A DNA stretch of 44,787 bases from Bacteroidales bacterium UBA6431 (GTDB lineage: Bacteria > Bacteroidota > Bacteroidia > Bacteroidales > UBA932). Position numbers and translations under genes: made by a program. The stretch covers positions 1 through 44,787 of the forward strand of contig DJOT01000039.1 of assembly GCA_002439095.1 (NCBI GenBank), given 5' to 3'. The notes under the pieces were generated by a model that was not told where the DNA came from, did not search any database, and saw nothing but the letters and a program-made list of their open reading frames with translations. Shown one piece after another: positions 7,613 through 16,962 of this stretch (positions are counted from its first letter, which is position 1; each line of letters opens with the position of its first letter).

Positions 7613-8584
7613 TTAAAACACGAAATCTTTGCTGATGGACTCGTAGTTGTAGACCTTGTGGATCATGTCGGCAAACACCTTGGTCATAGTCACGATCCTG
7701 ATCTTGGGGTCGTCCACGAGTTCCGGATGCGGAATGGTGTCGGTGACGAAGACTTCCTTGAGCGCGGAGTTGTGGATGCGCTCGATGGCGCTGCCGGAGA
7801 AGATTCCGTGGGTGGCGCAGGCGCAGACGCTTGCGGCCCCCTTGCCCATCAGCACCTCGGCTGCCTTGCACAGGGTTCCGGCGGTGTCGATCATGTCATC
7901 GACTATGATGATGTTCTTGCCCTCCACATCACCGATGGCCGTGATGGAGCCGACCACATTGGCCTTTTCCCTGGTCTTGTGGCAGATGATCACCGATGCG
8001 TCGAGCTCTTTGGCGTAGGTGTTGGCCCTCTTGGCCCCGCCCATGTCAGGTGCGGCTATCGCGAGGTTCTCGATGCCCAGGCTCTGGATGTACGGGATGA
8101 ACACCCTGCTGGCGTAGATGTGGTCTAGAGGGAAGTCGAAGAATCCCTGGATCTGCTCGGCGTGCAGGTCGCAGGCCATCACCCGGTCTGCGCCGGCTGC
8201 GCGCAGGAGGTTTGCCACGAGCTTGGCCCCGATGGCTACGCGCGGACGGTCCTTGCGGTCCTGGCGTGCCCAGCCGAAGTATGGCATCACCGCGATCACC
8301 TTGTCGGCTGATGCCCTCTTGGCGGCGTCGATGGTGAGCAGGAGCTCCATCAGGTTGTCTGCAGGCGGAATAGTGGACTGCAGGATATAGACCGCCGCGC
8401 CGCGGACGCTCTCGGTGAACTGCGGCTGGAACTCTCCGTCACTGAAAGGTGTCACTTCAATCTTGCCAAGGTGCAGCTCCGGCTCGTCCGGATTCCTGAG
8501 CTGGTTGAAGTTGTCGAGGACTTTGCGGGCGAAATCCTCGGATGCCCGGCAGGCAAACAGTTCCAGTCTGTGTGAATGTAGCAT
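7613..8584 (-). CDS. prs: Ribose-phosphate pyrophosphokinase
   Basis: 323 aa. Synthesises PRPP from ribose 5-phosphate and ATP for purine, pyrimidine, His, Trp and NAD synthesis. Class I features: SDGEFQPQ flexible-loop region (about 48-55), RQDRKDRPR (about 107-115), the DLHAEQIQGFF metal/PRPP signature (about 139-149) and the PRPP loop VDDMIDTAGT (about 230-239). Full length. It sits between engB (21 bp upstream) and the small membrane protein (6 bp downstream) in a housekeeping operon. Confidence 0.96.
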   Translation of the reverse strand: MLHSHRLELFACRASEDFARKVLDNFNQLRNPDEPELHLGKIEVTPFSDGEFQPQFTESVRGAAVYILQSTIPPADNLMELLLTIDAAKRASADKVIAVMPYFGWARQDRKDRPRVAIGAKLVANLLRAAGADRVMACDLHAEQIQGFFDFPLDHIYASRVFIPYIQSLGIENLAIAAPDMGGAKRANTYAKELDASVIICHKTREKANVVGSITAIGDVEGKNIIIVDDMIDTAGTLCKAAEVLMGKGAASVCACATHGIFSGSAIERIHNSALKEVFVTDTIPHPELVDDPKIRIVTMTKVFADMIHKVYNYESISKDFVF

Positions 8585-8605
8585 AATTTTATATTTGGAT
8601 ATAAA

Positions 8606-9202
8606 TTAAAGTGTGTCCAGTATGTCTCCGATGTGGTTGAGGATTTCTTCCCGTCCCATGCCCGTCTGCGATGAGCAGCAGAATATCTCCGGCAACTCCT
8701 CCCAGTCCTGCATGAGGATTTCTTTATCTTTTTCCACTTGTGCTGCGAGGGCGACAGGGCCTTTCTTGTCGCACTTGGTCATTATCAAGGAAAAAGGTAT
8801 CCCGTGTTCCCCGAGTTCCGCGATGAAGTCCGTGTCTATCCGGGGAATGTCGTGTCTTGAGTCGATGAGTACGAACAGTGTCACGAGTTCCTTGGAGTTC
8901 ATGATGTAGTCCCTGATCACCTCCGCGATGGCCTCACGTCCGGCCCTGTCTGTCTTGGCGTAGCCGTAGCCCGGAAGATCGACAAGATACCACCTGTCGT
9001 TGATGAGGAAATGGTTGATGAGCCTGGTTTTCCCGGGGGTCGCGGATGTCATGGCTAGTTTGCGGTTGTTGCACAGCATGTTGATAAGGGACGATTTCCC
9101 TACATTGGACCGCCCTATGAACGCGAATTCGGGCAAGCTCCTCTCCGGCTTGCCTGAGACTCTTGTGCTGCTACCAACGAACTTGGCCTCGGAGATTTTC
9201 AT
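8606..9202 (-). CDS. engB: Ribosome biogenesis GTP-binding protein EngB/YsxC
   Basis: 198 aa from the ATG at 9200-9202; a longer reading to 9244 adds a 14-residue tail across the promoter and is rejected. Single TRAFAC GTPase domain: G1 GRSNVGKSS, G2 TPGKT, G3 DLPGYG, G4 TKCD. Needed for 50S assembly. First gene of the engB-prs-der operon, with a TATATTTG -7 box 31-38 bp upstream and divergent from xseA. Confidence 0.95.
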   Translation of the reverse strand: MKISEAKFVGSSTRVSGKPERSLPEFAFIGRSNVGKSSLINMLCNNRKLAMTSATPGKTRLINHFLINDRWYLVDLPGYGYAKTDRAGREAIAEVIRDYIMNSKELVTLFVLIDSRHDIPRIDTDFIAELGEHGIPFSLIMTKCDKKGPVALAAQVEKDKEILMQDWEELPEIFCCSSQTGMGREEILNHIGDILDTL

Positions 9203-9232
9203 ATAAAGGAATACTGCCTTCTTTAACGGCTG

Positions 9233-9240
9233 CAAATATA
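9233..9240 (-). promoter_or_regulatory. -7 box for the engB-prs-der operon
   Basis: Minus-strand TATATTTG, a perfect TAnnTTTG match, ending about 30 nt before the engB start. No convincing -33 TTTG was seen. Confidence 0.45.
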
Positions 9241-9261
9241 GCAAATCTTTGCCATTTTTCT

Positions 9262-9269
9262 TATTTTTG
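9262..9269 (+). promoter_or_regulatory. -7 box directly before xseA
   Basis: TATTTTTG (TAnnTTTG) lies 6 bp before the chosen xseA ATG at 9276, so transcription would begin at or within a base or two of the start codon, giving a leaderless or near-leaderless mRNA. This would be the only promoter I can see for the 11-kb xseA-to-ribF run. No good -33 element. Confidence 0.4.
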
Positions 9270-9275
9270 CCTGAG

Positions 9276-10388
9276 ATGGACAGGGACTATATCGATTTGT
9301 TCGATCTTCAGCGCCTTATGCGTGAGGGTATCGGGGAACTCTTCCCCGGTAAGATTTGGGTGCGCGCCGAACTGTCTTCGGTGCAGGCCAAGGCCAACGG
9401 GCACTGCTACATGGATCTTGCCGGTAGCGAGGATGGCCGGGTCGTGGCGCGTGCCAAGGCTGTGATCTGGCGAAGCCGCTACCTCCCGCTCTCTGCCAAG
9501 TTCCGCGAGGCGACCGGGGAAGACATCAGACCGGGCATCGAGGTGCTGGTCCAGGTCATGGTGAGCTACAGCGAACTCTACGGCCTCACCCTGACAGTGG
9601 ATGACATCGAGCCCTGCTTCACACTGGGGGCAGCCGAACTGCTGCGGCGGCAGACCATAGACCGTCTCGCCGCCGAAGGGCTGCTTGACCGGCAGAAGAG
9701 CCTCGCCCTGCCCGAACTCCCGAGACGTCTTGCGGTCATCTCGGCTCGCGACGCGGCCGGATACGGGGATTTCAAAAGGCATCTGGAAGACAATGAGTTC
9801 GGCTTTGCTTTTGATGTCCATCTGCTTGAGGCCACTATGCAGGGGGACGGTGCCCCGGCATCCATCTGCGATGCGCTTTCGCTGGCTGAGACGGCAGCAG
9901 TGCCGTACGATGCCATACTGATCCTGCGTGGGGGCGGTTCTTCGTTTGATCTCTCATGTTTCGATGACTACGGGCTGGCTTTCACCATCGCGAATTGCCC
10001 GTTGCCTGTGTTTACGGCCATCGGACATGAGCGGGACTACCATGTCGCGGACATGGTCGCGCATGATTTCGTCAAGACTCCGACGGCTCTTGCGGACAGG
10101 TTCATAGATGCCCTGGCATCTGAAGACGAACGCATCAGCTCATACAGCACCAGGCTTCGTCTCGCCTTTTCGTCAAGAATCTCCACGATGGGGGCGGCAC
10201 TGGAGATGATGGCCGCAAGAATACGCTCCGCCGACCCCCGGGCCGTATTGTCAAGAGGTTATACCCTTGTCACCGACGGGCGCGGGGTTGTGCTGAAATC
10301 AGCCGCATCCCTGCGTGAGGGTGATATGATAAGTGTCCTGTTTGAAGACGGGACAATCAACGCAACAGTATATGGAAGAAAACTTTGA
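9276..10388 (+). CDS. xseA: Exodeoxyribonuclease VII large subunit
   Basis: 370 aa from ATG 9276; the ATG at 9249 would add MPFFLFLPE from the promoter region. N-terminal OB fold (DLFDLQRLMREGI...IWVRAELSS), then the nuclease core with VISARDAAGYGDF, ILRGGGSSFDLSCFDD and the catalytic-region motifs TAIGHERDYHVADMVA and TPTALADRF. The C-terminal part includes RGYTLV. Shorter than the E. coli enzyme (about 450 aa) because the coiled-coil segment is reduced, as is usual in Bacteroidota. Degrades single-stranded DNA together with XseB, whose gene overlaps by 17 bp. First gene of a run that continues into glycogen genes. Confidence 0.93.
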   Translation: MDRDYIDLFDLQRLMREGIGELFPGKIWVRAELSSVQAKANGHCYMDLAGSEDGRVVARAKAVIWRSRYLPLSAKFREATGEDIRPGIEVLVQVMVSYSELYGLTLTVDDIEPCFTLGAAELLRRQTIDRLAAEGLLDRQKSLALPELPRRLAVISARDAAGYGDFKRHLEDNEFGFAFDVHLLEATMQGDGAPASICDALSLAETAAVPYDAILILRGGGSSFDLSCFDDYGLAFTIANCPLPVFTAIGHERDYHVADMVAHDFVKTPTALADRFIDALASEDERISSYSTRLRLAFSSRISTMGAALEMMAARIRSADPRAVLSRGYTLVTDGRGVVLKSAASLREGDMISVLFEDGTINATVYGRKL

Positions 10389-10551
10389 CTACTCCAAGGC
10401 CATGGCCGAACTTGAACTTATAGCCGGGAAGGTGGAAGACCCTTCCACGGCCTTGGGTGATATTGAAAAATACATACGGCGCTCCGATGAACTCATCGCG
10501 CAGTGCCGGGAATATCTCAGAACCATGAAAACCATAACTGAAGATCTATGA
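10372..10551 (+). CDS. xseB: Exodeoxyribonuclease VII small subunit
   Basis: 59 aa from ATG 10372. A single helical hairpin, FDYSKAMAELELIAGKVED...DIEKYIRRSDELIAQCREYL, matches the XseB pattern. The start overlaps the xseA 3' end by 17 bp and the stop overlaps the branching-enzyme start by 4 bp (ATGA at 10548-10551), so all three are coupled. A start at 10333 is possible but would give a non-family N-terminus. Confidence 0.88.
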   Translation: MEENFDYSKAMAELELIAGKVEDPSTALGDIEKYIRRSDELIAQCREYLRTMKTITEDL

Positions 10552-12518
10552 CAGCATGTAAACAAATCTACGAGACGGATCCGTGGCTTGAACCTTACAA
10601 GGGGGCGATAGATGCCAGACACAAGCATATTCTCTCCGATCTGGAGAAGCTCTCGCGCGGCGGCAGGCTCACCGATGCCGTCAACAACCACCTCTATTAT
10701 CCGCTTCACCGCGAGGGGGATTTCTGGGTCATACGGGAATGGGCTCCCAACGCCACAAGGATCTATCTGATAGGGGAGTGCAATAACTGGAAACGTACTG
10801 AAGCCTATGCTTTCTCCCCTGTGGGCGAGGGCAACTGGGAACTCCGGCTGCCGGAGATGTTCCTCCGCCACGGCGACCTGTACAAACTGTGGATAGAGTG
10901 GCCCGGAGGAGGAGGGGAGCGGCTGCCGGCCTATGTGACCAGAGTGGTCCAGGATCCGGAGACTAAGATATTCTCCGCCCAGGTGTGGGCTCCGGCGCAG
11001 CGCTACGAGTGGAAGAGCCGCAAGCCAGGGCGCAGGCCGCATCCCCTCATATATGAGTGCCACATCGGGATGAGCTCCGAGCAGGAGAAAGTCTCCACCT
11101 TCGACGAATTCAGACGCACCGTGCTTCCGCGGGTCAAGTCTCTCGGCTACAATGTCCTGCAGATAATGGCGCTTCAAGAGCATCCGTATTACGGTTCGTT
11201 CGGGTATCAGGTCTCCAACTTCTTCGCTCTCAGCTCTCGGTTCGGCACGCCCGAGGAGTTCAAACATCTGGTCGACGAGGCCCACCGGCTCGGTATAGCC
11301 GTGGTGATGGACATAGTACACTCGCATGCTGTGGACAACGAGGCGGAGGGGCTCAGCCGTCTGGACGGCAGGGATGACCTTTACTTTTATTCCGGGCCGC
11401 AGGGACATCATCCGGCATGGGGTTCGAGATGCTTTGATTACGGCAAGGACGAAGTCAAGTATTTCCTCCTCTCCAACTGCAAATATTGGATGGAGGAATA
11501 CCATATCGACGGTTTCCGCTTCGACGGGGTGACAAGCATGATTTACTGGGATCATGGTCTCGGCAAGGCGTTCGGGGACTATTCTCTCTATTTCGATCAG
11601 GGTGTGGATGAGAATGCTGTCAGCTATCTTGCTCTTGCCAACATGCTGATTCATGAGATTGACCCGGATGCTCTCACCATAGCCGAGGATGTGAGCGGCA
11701 TGGCCGGGCTGGCCGCCCCTTTCAAGACAGGCGGTGTAGGCTTCGACTTCCGCATGGCGATGGGCATAGCAGACCATTGGATCAAGTGGATCAAGGAACT
11801 CCGTGACGAGCAGTGGAGCATGGGCGGCATCTGGTGGGAACTCACCAACAAGCGTTCTGACGAGAAGACCATCTCTTATGCCGAATGCCACGACCAGGCT
11901 CTTGTGGGCGACAAGACCATAATCTTCCGCCTGATGGACAAGGAGATGTACTACGGGATGGAACGCGGTTCGCAGAACATGACGGTGGATCGCGGCATAG
12001 CCCTGCACAAGATGATAAGGCTCGTGACCCTCGCCACTTGCGGCGGAGGCTATCTCAACTTCATGGGTAACGAGTTCGGGCATCCGGAGTGGATAGATTT
12101 TCCTCGCGAGGGCAACGGCTGGTCGTACAAGTATGCCCGCCGCCAGTGGTCTCTTGCCGACAATCCCGCGCTGCGCTATGGTGCGTTGCAGTCTTTTGAC
12201 GCCGCGATGATCCATTATGTCAAGAAAGAGAAGATTCTCGATGACGTTCCTGTCCAACTATATGTCGATGAAGATAGGAAAGTCTTGATATTCAAGCGCG
12301 GAAATAGTATATTTGCATTCAATTTCAATCCGGCCGCCTCGTATGGGGATTTCAGGTTCGGAGCACCTGACGGCGAGTATGTCATGGCGCTTGATTCCGA
12401 CGAGACCGAGTATGACGGGTTCTCGCGCCTTGGGAGGGCGGAAAGGCACTCCACCGTTGACGGGCAGCTCTCTCTGTATCTTCCGAGCAGAGTGGCGGTC
12501 GTACTGAAAAAATTATAA
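10548..12518 (+). CDS. glgB: 1,4-alpha-glucan branching enzyme, GH13 (eukaryote-like subfamily 8)
   Basis: 656 aa. N-terminal CBM48-like domain (WVIREWAPNATRIYLIGECNNW, about 58-80), then a GH13 barrel. Conserved regions are DIVHSHAVDN (about 255), GFRFDGVTSM with nucleophile Asp about 326, IAEDVSG with acid/base Glu about 380, and ECHDQ with Asp about 449. A beta-sandwich closes the protein. The GFRFDGVTSM and AEDVSGMPG-like features point to the GH13_8 branch shared with eukaryotic branching enzymes and not to E. coli-type GlgB. Makes alpha-1,6 branches in glycogen. ATGA overlap with xseB, and 6 bp before the debranching enzyme. Confidence 0.93.
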   Translation: MTACKQIYETDPWLEPYKGAIDARHKHILSDLEKLSRGGRLTDAVNNHLYYPLHREGDFWVIREWAPNATRIYLIGECNNWKRTEAYAFSPVGEGNWELRLPEMFLRHGDLYKLWIEWPGGGGERLPAYVTRVVQDPETKIFSAQVWAPAQRYEWKSRKPGRRPHPLIYECHIGMSSEQEKVSTFDEFRRTVLPRVKSLGYNVLQIMALQEHPYYGSFGYQVSNFFALSSRFGTPEEFKHLVDEAHRLGIAVVMDIVHSHAVDNEAEGLSRLDGRDDLYFYSGPQGHHPAWGSRCFDYGKDEVKYFLLSNCKYWMEEYHIDGFRFDGVTSMIYWDHGLGKAFGDYSLYFDQGVDENAVSYLALANMLIHEIDPDALTIAEDVSGMAGLAAPFKTGGVGFDFRMAMGIADHWIKWIKELRDEQWSMGGIWWELTNKRSDEKTISYAECHDQALVGDKTIIFRLMDKEMYYGMERGSQNMTVDRGIALHKMIRLVTLATCGGGYLNFMGNEFGHPEWIDFPREGNGWSYKYARRQWSLADNPALRYGALQSFDAAMIHYVKKEKILDDVPVQLYVDEDRKVLIFKRGNSIFAFNFNPAASYGDFRFGAPDGEYVMALDSDETEYDGFSRLGRAERHSTVDGQLSLYLPSRVAVVLKKL

Positions 12519-12524
12519 ACGAAG

Positions 12525-14468
12525 ATGGCATTCTTAAAATTCAACAAGTCTGAACTGGTCAATCTAGCCTATTCGCTCAAGAGGGAAATCATCTGTGCGA
12601 ACAAGACCGGGGCATATTGCAATACGACCATCATCACCTGCAATACCCGGCGCTACCATGGGCTTCTGGCCGTCACCCTGGACCGTTTCGGGGGCGACCG
12701 TTACCTGCTTCTTTCCGCTCTGGACGAGAGCCTGATTGTGGACGGCAAGCAGTTCAACCTCGGAATCCATTGCTATGGAGACATCTATGAGCCGCGCGGA
12801 CACAAGTACATTGTGGACTTTTGCGCGGATTCTGTGCCGCAGATCACGTATCAGGTGGGCGACATGCTTTTCAAAAAGACCATACTGCTCTCTCACGAGA
12901 GGGATCAGGTGATGGTCAAGTATGAGCTGCTGTCCTCTCCTACGCCGGTGAAACTGCAGCTCAAACCTTATCTTGCGTTCCGCAACATACACGCCCTCAC
13001 GCATCAGAATCCTGAGGCATGCACAGAAGGCTCGGCCATACAGGGGGGAATGTCATTTAGGATGTATCCTAATTTCCCTGATCTCAATCTCCAACTCAGC
13101 GATGCGCGTGCCAAGTATACCGCAGCGCCTGTATGGAATCTCAATGTTACTTATTCTGACGAATATAGGCGCGGCTTCGACTGTCGCGAGGATCTTCTGG
13201 TCCCTGGCTTTTTCGAGATGACGCTCAAGCCTGGCGGTTCGGTGGTGTTCTCCGCATCGGTGATGCAGGAGGACCCTTCGGAGTTCAAACGCAAGTTTGC
13301 TTCCGGGGTCCGCGCGGCCGGGGAGATCACCGGCTACCGCGATCAGCTGCGTCGCTGTGCGGATTCTCTTATCACAGAGCACAACGGGCGCAAGAAGATA
13401 GAGGCCGGATATTCATGGATGTATACCGGACTTCTCAGGGAAACCCTGATTGCGCTGCCGGGACTCGCGCTCTATGGACTTGATAGTGCCAAGACATTTG
13501 AGGAGATACTCGACAACCTCATAGCTGACCAGCAGGAGCGGCTTTTCCGCAAAACCACTCAGGTTGAGGCTCCGTTGCTCATGGCCTCCTGCCTGCAGGA
13601 TTACATAGCCTATGGCGCGGATCCGAAGGCGGTTTGGAAAAAGTATGGCATCATCGTCCGGGGCGTGCTTGAGAGTTACCTCCCGGGAGAGCGCGCGGAA
13701 GTGGCCATGCAGCCTAACGGCCTGCTTTGGGAGCAGAAGGACGGCACGGCCCTATCGTGGATGAACGCCTATGCTGAAGGACATCCTGTCACGGAACGTG
13801 CCGGCTATCAGGTGGAGACCAATGCGTTCTGGTACAATGCGATCTGCTTCGCTGTGGACATGGAGTCCCGCTACGGCTCAAAGAAAAGCACTTTCGTCTC
13901 CAAGTGGTCCGGCATACGCGACCTCGTGAGGGCGAACTACCAGAAAGTGTTCTGGAATCCGGATTACGGCTGCCTTGCCGACTATGTGGACAATTCAGGC
14001 CAGAATATGGACATAAGGCCCAACCAGCTTGCCTCCATCTGGTGTGACTATTCCCCGATTGACGAGGATCTCATCCCGTCCATCCTCAGGGTGGTTGACA
14101 ACGAACTTGTGACCTCACGCGGCCTCCGCACCCTCTCCCCTCGCGATAGCAGATACAAGGGAGTTTACGAGGGCACACAAGTTGAGCGTGATCTGGCTTA
14201 CCATCAGGGAAGTACCAGACCGTTCCTGCTCCAGTATTATGTCAAAGTCTGCCTGAGGGTCAAGGGCGCGGCTTTCGTCAAGAAGGCCGAGTGGCTTGTA
14301 GAGGGTTTCTATGATGATCTTGGCAAACACGGGGTAGGGGCGTTCTCCGAACTTTACGATGGGGACCCACCTCACGAGCCGCACGGGGCCATCTCTTCAG
14401 CGCTCAGCACGGCGGCCCTGCTTTCAGTTGAAAACATGTTGGACAAATATAGGGAGAAAAGCAAATGA
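12525..14468 (+). CDS. Glycogen debranching enzyme, GH133 amylo-alpha-1,6-glucosidase type
   Basis: 647 aa. N-terminal GDE_N domain (EIICANKTGAYCNTTI, TRRYHGLL, KTILLSHERDQVMVKYEL) followed by an (alpha/alpha)6 GDE_C catalytic domain from about residue 270 (AGYSWMYTGLLRETLIALPGL, NGLLWEQKDG, QVETNAFWYNA, NQLASIWCDY, HQGSTRPFLLQYYV). Archaeal/Bacteroidota-type enzyme of usual length. It removes alpha-1,6-linked stubs from glycogen. Its stop overlaps the glycosyltransferase start by 4 bp (14465-14468). Works with the phosphorylase further down the same operon. Confidence 0.9.
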   Translation: MAFLKFNKSELVNLAYSLKREIICANKTGAYCNTTIITCNTRRYHGLLAVTLDRFGGDRYLLLSALDESLIVDGKQFNLGIHCYGDIYEPRGHKYIVDFCADSVPQITYQVGDMLFKKTILLSHERDQVMVKYELLSSPTPVKLQLKPYLAFRNIHALTHQNPEACTEGSAIQGGMSFRMYPNFPDLNLQLSDARAKYTAAPVWNLNVTYSDEYRRGFDCREDLLVPGFFEMTLKPGGSVVFSASVMQEDPSEFKRKFASGVRAAGEITGYRDQLRRCADSLITEHNGRKKIEAGYSWMYTGLLRETLIALPGLALYGLDSAKTFEEILDNLIADQQERLFRKTTQVEAPLLMASCLQDYIAYGADPKAVWKKYGIIVRGVLESYLPGERAEVAMQPNGLLWEQKDGTALSWMNAYAEGHPVTERAGYQVETNAFWYNAICFAVDMESRYGSKKSTFVSKWSGIRDLVRANYQKVFWNPDYGCLADYVDNSGQNMDIRPNQLASIWCDYSPIDEDLIPSILRVVDNELVTSRGLRTLSPRDSRYKGVYEGTQVERDLAYHQGSTRPFLLQYYVKVCLRVKGAAFVKKAEWLVEGFYDDLGKHGVGAFSELYDGDPPHEPHGAISSALSTAALLSVENMLDKYREKSK

Positions 14469-15757
14469 CAGTACTTATGTTCGGTTGGGAGTTCCCTCCC
14501 CATATTGCGGGCGGTCTCGGGACGGCCTGTGAAGGAATAGTCAAGGGCTTGGCCCACAACGGTGTCAAGGTGCTTTTCGTGATGCCTTCGGCCTCGGGGG
14601 ATGAGGATCAGAGTTGCGCTAAGATTATCAATGCCAGCGATGTGGCAGTCAGCAATGTCTGCGACAGTGTCGATGAGTTCCTTGACAAGGTGAAGTTCAT
14701 CAATGTGGACTCCAGCATAGTGCCTTATGTGGATCCGGAAGAGTATTTCGATGCCATCGAGGAGATGAAGCGCAAAAAGCTCAGCGAGACCACGGTGGGA
14801 TTCGGGCAGAAGTTCAAGTTCTCCGGAAAATACGGGGCCAACCTGCTTGAAGAAGTCTCACGCTATGCACAGGTGGCCGCGACTATAGCCATGCAGAATG
14901 AAGGGCAGTTTGATGTCATCCATGCCCATGACTGGCTCACGTATCTCGCTGGAATCGCCGCCAAGGAAGTCAGCGGAAAGCCGCTGGTCGTGCATGTGCA
15001 TGCCACTTCGTTTGACCGCGGAACTGACGATATGGTTGACTCTCGGGTCTATGCGATCGAGAAGAGGGGTATGGAGGCTGCGGACCGGGTTGTGACGGTG
15101 AGTGACCTTACGAGAAACATTGTCATCAACAAATACGGGATAGATCCGTCCAAGGTCATCACGGTCCACAATGCTGTGGATTTCAGCGGCCGGGATAAGG
15201 TTGAGGTCGACAGGGGAGTCAAGGACAAGGTCGTGACTTTCCTCGGGCGCATCACCTATCAGAAGGGGCCAGAGTATTTTATCGAGGCTGCCGCGAAAGT
15301 CCTCAAGCGTATGGACAATGTGCGTTTCGTGATGGCCGGAAGCGGGGACATGATGAACCGCGCTATCCGTCAAGTAGCCCGTCTCGGCATCTCCGACCGT
15401 TTCCACTTCACCGGGTTCCTGCGTGGAGGGGAAGTGCAGAAGATGTTCGCCCTGTCTGACGTGTACATAATGCCTTCCGTCTCCGAGCCGTTCGGCATCT
15501 CGCCGCTTGAGGCCATGCAGTCGGACGTGCCTGCCGTGATCTCTTATCAGTCAGGTGCCGCCGAGGTGCTGAAATATGCCCTTAAAGTGGATTTTTGGGA
15601 TGTGGACGCCATGGCAGACGACATCTATGCCCTTCTCAAGTATCCGGCTCTCTCCGATTTCGCTGCGAAGCAGGGACACGAGGAAGTCAATGCTCTCAAG
15701 TGGAACAACGCCACAGCTAAGCTGAAAAATATTTACGAATCTCTGGTAAAAGAATAA
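14465..15757 (+). CDS. Glycogen synthase-like GT4 glycosyltransferase
   Basis: 430 aa. GT-B fold: N-terminal MFGWEFPPHIAGGLGTACEGI contains the glycogen-synthase-like donor/acceptor loop, DVIHAHDWLT is near 150, the C-terminal domain begins VVTFLGRITYQKG (about 257), and the retaining E-x7-E motif is Glu341/Glu349 in SEPFGISPLE. In Bacteroides clusters this gene sits between the GH133 and GH57 genes and is the presumed glycogen synthase; no glgC is in the window, so UDP-glucose is the likely donor (inference). Coupled to the debrancher by an ATGA overlap and followed by GH57 after 1 bp. Confidence 0.85.
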   Translation: MTVLMFGWEFPPHIAGGLGTACEGIVKGLAHNGVKVLFVMPSASGDEDQSCAKIINASDVAVSNVCDSVDEFLDKVKFINVDSSIVPYVDPEEYFDAIEEMKRKKLSETTVGFGQKFKFSGKYGANLLEEVSRYAQVAATIAMQNEGQFDVIHAHDWLTYLAGIAAKEVSGKPLVVHVHATSFDRGTDDMVDSRVYAIEKRGMEAADRVVTVSDLTRNIVINKYGIDPSKVITVHNAVDFSGRDKVEVDRGVKDKVVTFLGRITYQKGPEYFIEAAAKVLKRMDNVRFVMAGSGDMMNRAIRQVARLGISDRFHFTGFLRGGEVQKMFALSDVYIMPSVSEPFGISPLEAMQSDVPAVISYQSGAAEVLKYALKVDFWDVDAMADDIYALLKYPALSDFAAKQGHEEVNALKWNNATAKLKNIYESLVKE

Positions 15758-15758
15758 T

Positions 15759-16952
15759 ATGAAGAAGTCTATCTGCCTGTATTTTCAGGTACATCAGCCG
15801 ACAAGGCTCCGTCTTTACCGTTTCTTCGATATCGGCAAGGACTCACATTACTATGACGATTTCACCAACAGGACCATCCTAAAGCGGATCGCCACCAAGT
15901 GCTACCTTCCTATGAACAAGATGCTCCTTGACCTCGTCCAAGGGAGCAAGGGCAAATTCAAACTGGCCTTCTCCATATCCGGCTCGGCGCTCGAACAGTT
16001 TGACCGCTATGCTCCGGAAGTCACAGAGAGTTTCAAGGCTCTTGCCGACACGGGCAATGTTGAGTTCCTTTGTGAGACATATAACCACTCGCTTGCCTCT
16101 CTTGCGTCACGTCAGGAGTTTGAACATCAGGTTCTTAAGCACAAGGCTGCCGTGGAGAAATATTTCGGTGTCACGCCAAAGACTTTCCGTAATACGGAGC
16201 TGATCTATTCAGACAGTATCGGCAAAGATGTCTATGACCTCGGTTTCAGGACGATGCTCACCGAAGGCGCCCGTCACATAATGGGCTGGATGAGCCCTGA
16301 TTATGTGTATAACAATGAGTTCAAGAGCGGTCTCAAACTTCTTCTGCGCAACTACGCGCTCAGTGACGACATCGCTTTCCGCTTCTCCAACCGCAGCTGG
16401 TCTGAATGGCCGCTGACAGCGGAGAAATATACCGGATGGATCAAGTCTTCAGAGGGGGACATTGTCAACCTTTTCATGGACTATGAGACTTTCGGGGAGC
16501 ATCAGGGAGCGGACAGCGGCATCTTTGATTTCATGGAAGCATTCATAATGCAGGCCGTCAAGGATCCGGAACTTGAGTTTGTCACTCCTGCGCGTGCAGC
16601 AGCCAAGTACAAGTCCGTAGGGGCTCTTTCAGTCCCGGAGCCGATTTCCTGGGCGGATGAGGAGCGTGATCTCTCGGCGTGGCTCGGTAATGAGCTTCAG
16701 CAGGATGCTTACCGCAAGCTCTATGCTCTTCAGGAGAAATTGTCCCTTGCTGATGATGCTGCCCTCTGGGCGGATTTCGGACATCTTCAGGAGAGCGACC
16801 ACTTCTATTATATGTGCACCAAGTTCTTCTCTGACGGAGAGGTGCACAGCCGCTTCAATCCGTATGCGACACCTTACGAGGCGTTCATCAATTATATGAA
16901 TGTCCTCAGCGATTTCACGATAAGAGTAAACAATGCGATAGCAGAAAAATAG
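15759..16952 (+). CDS. GH57 alpha-amylase-type glucan hydrolase
   Basis: 397 aa. GH57 catalytic (beta/alpha)7 barrel: region 1 YFQVHQPTRLR (about 8-18), ETYNHSLASL (about 105), the nucleophile region FRNTELIYSD with Glu147, and the proton-donor region LFMDYETFGEHQ with Asp241. Cytoplasmic (no signal peptide), consistent with a role on intracellular glycogen or maltodextrin. Could be an amylase or a 4-alpha-glucanotransferase; sequence reading alone cannot decide. It starts 1 bp after the glycosyltransferase. Confidence 0.88.
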   Translation: MKKSICLYFQVHQPTRLRLYRFFDIGKDSHYYDDFTNRTILKRIATKCYLPMNKMLLDLVQGSKGKFKLAFSISGSALEQFDRYAPEVTESFKALADTGNVEFLCETYNHSLASLASRQEFEHQVLKHKAAVEKYFGVTPKTFRNTELIYSDSIGKDVYDLGFRTMLTEGARHIMGWMSPDYVYNNEFKSGLKLLLRNYALSDDIAFRFSNRSWSEWPLTAEKYTGWIKSSEGDIVNLFMDYETFGEHQGADSGIFDFMEAFIMQAVKDPELEFVTPARAAAKYKSVGALSVPEPISWADEERDLSAWLGNELQQDAYRKLYALQEKLSLADDAALWADFGHLQESDHFYYMCTKFFSDGEVHSRFNPYATPYEAFINYMNVLSDFTIRVNNAIAEK

Positions 16953-16962
16953 TTAGTAGTAT

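Noticed and set aside
10389..12257. 622-aa open frame on the minus strand
   Set aside because: Lies entirely opposite the branching enzyme (and xseB), which has all GH13 motifs. A GC-rich codon mirror gives long antisense frames; no family motif or start signal.
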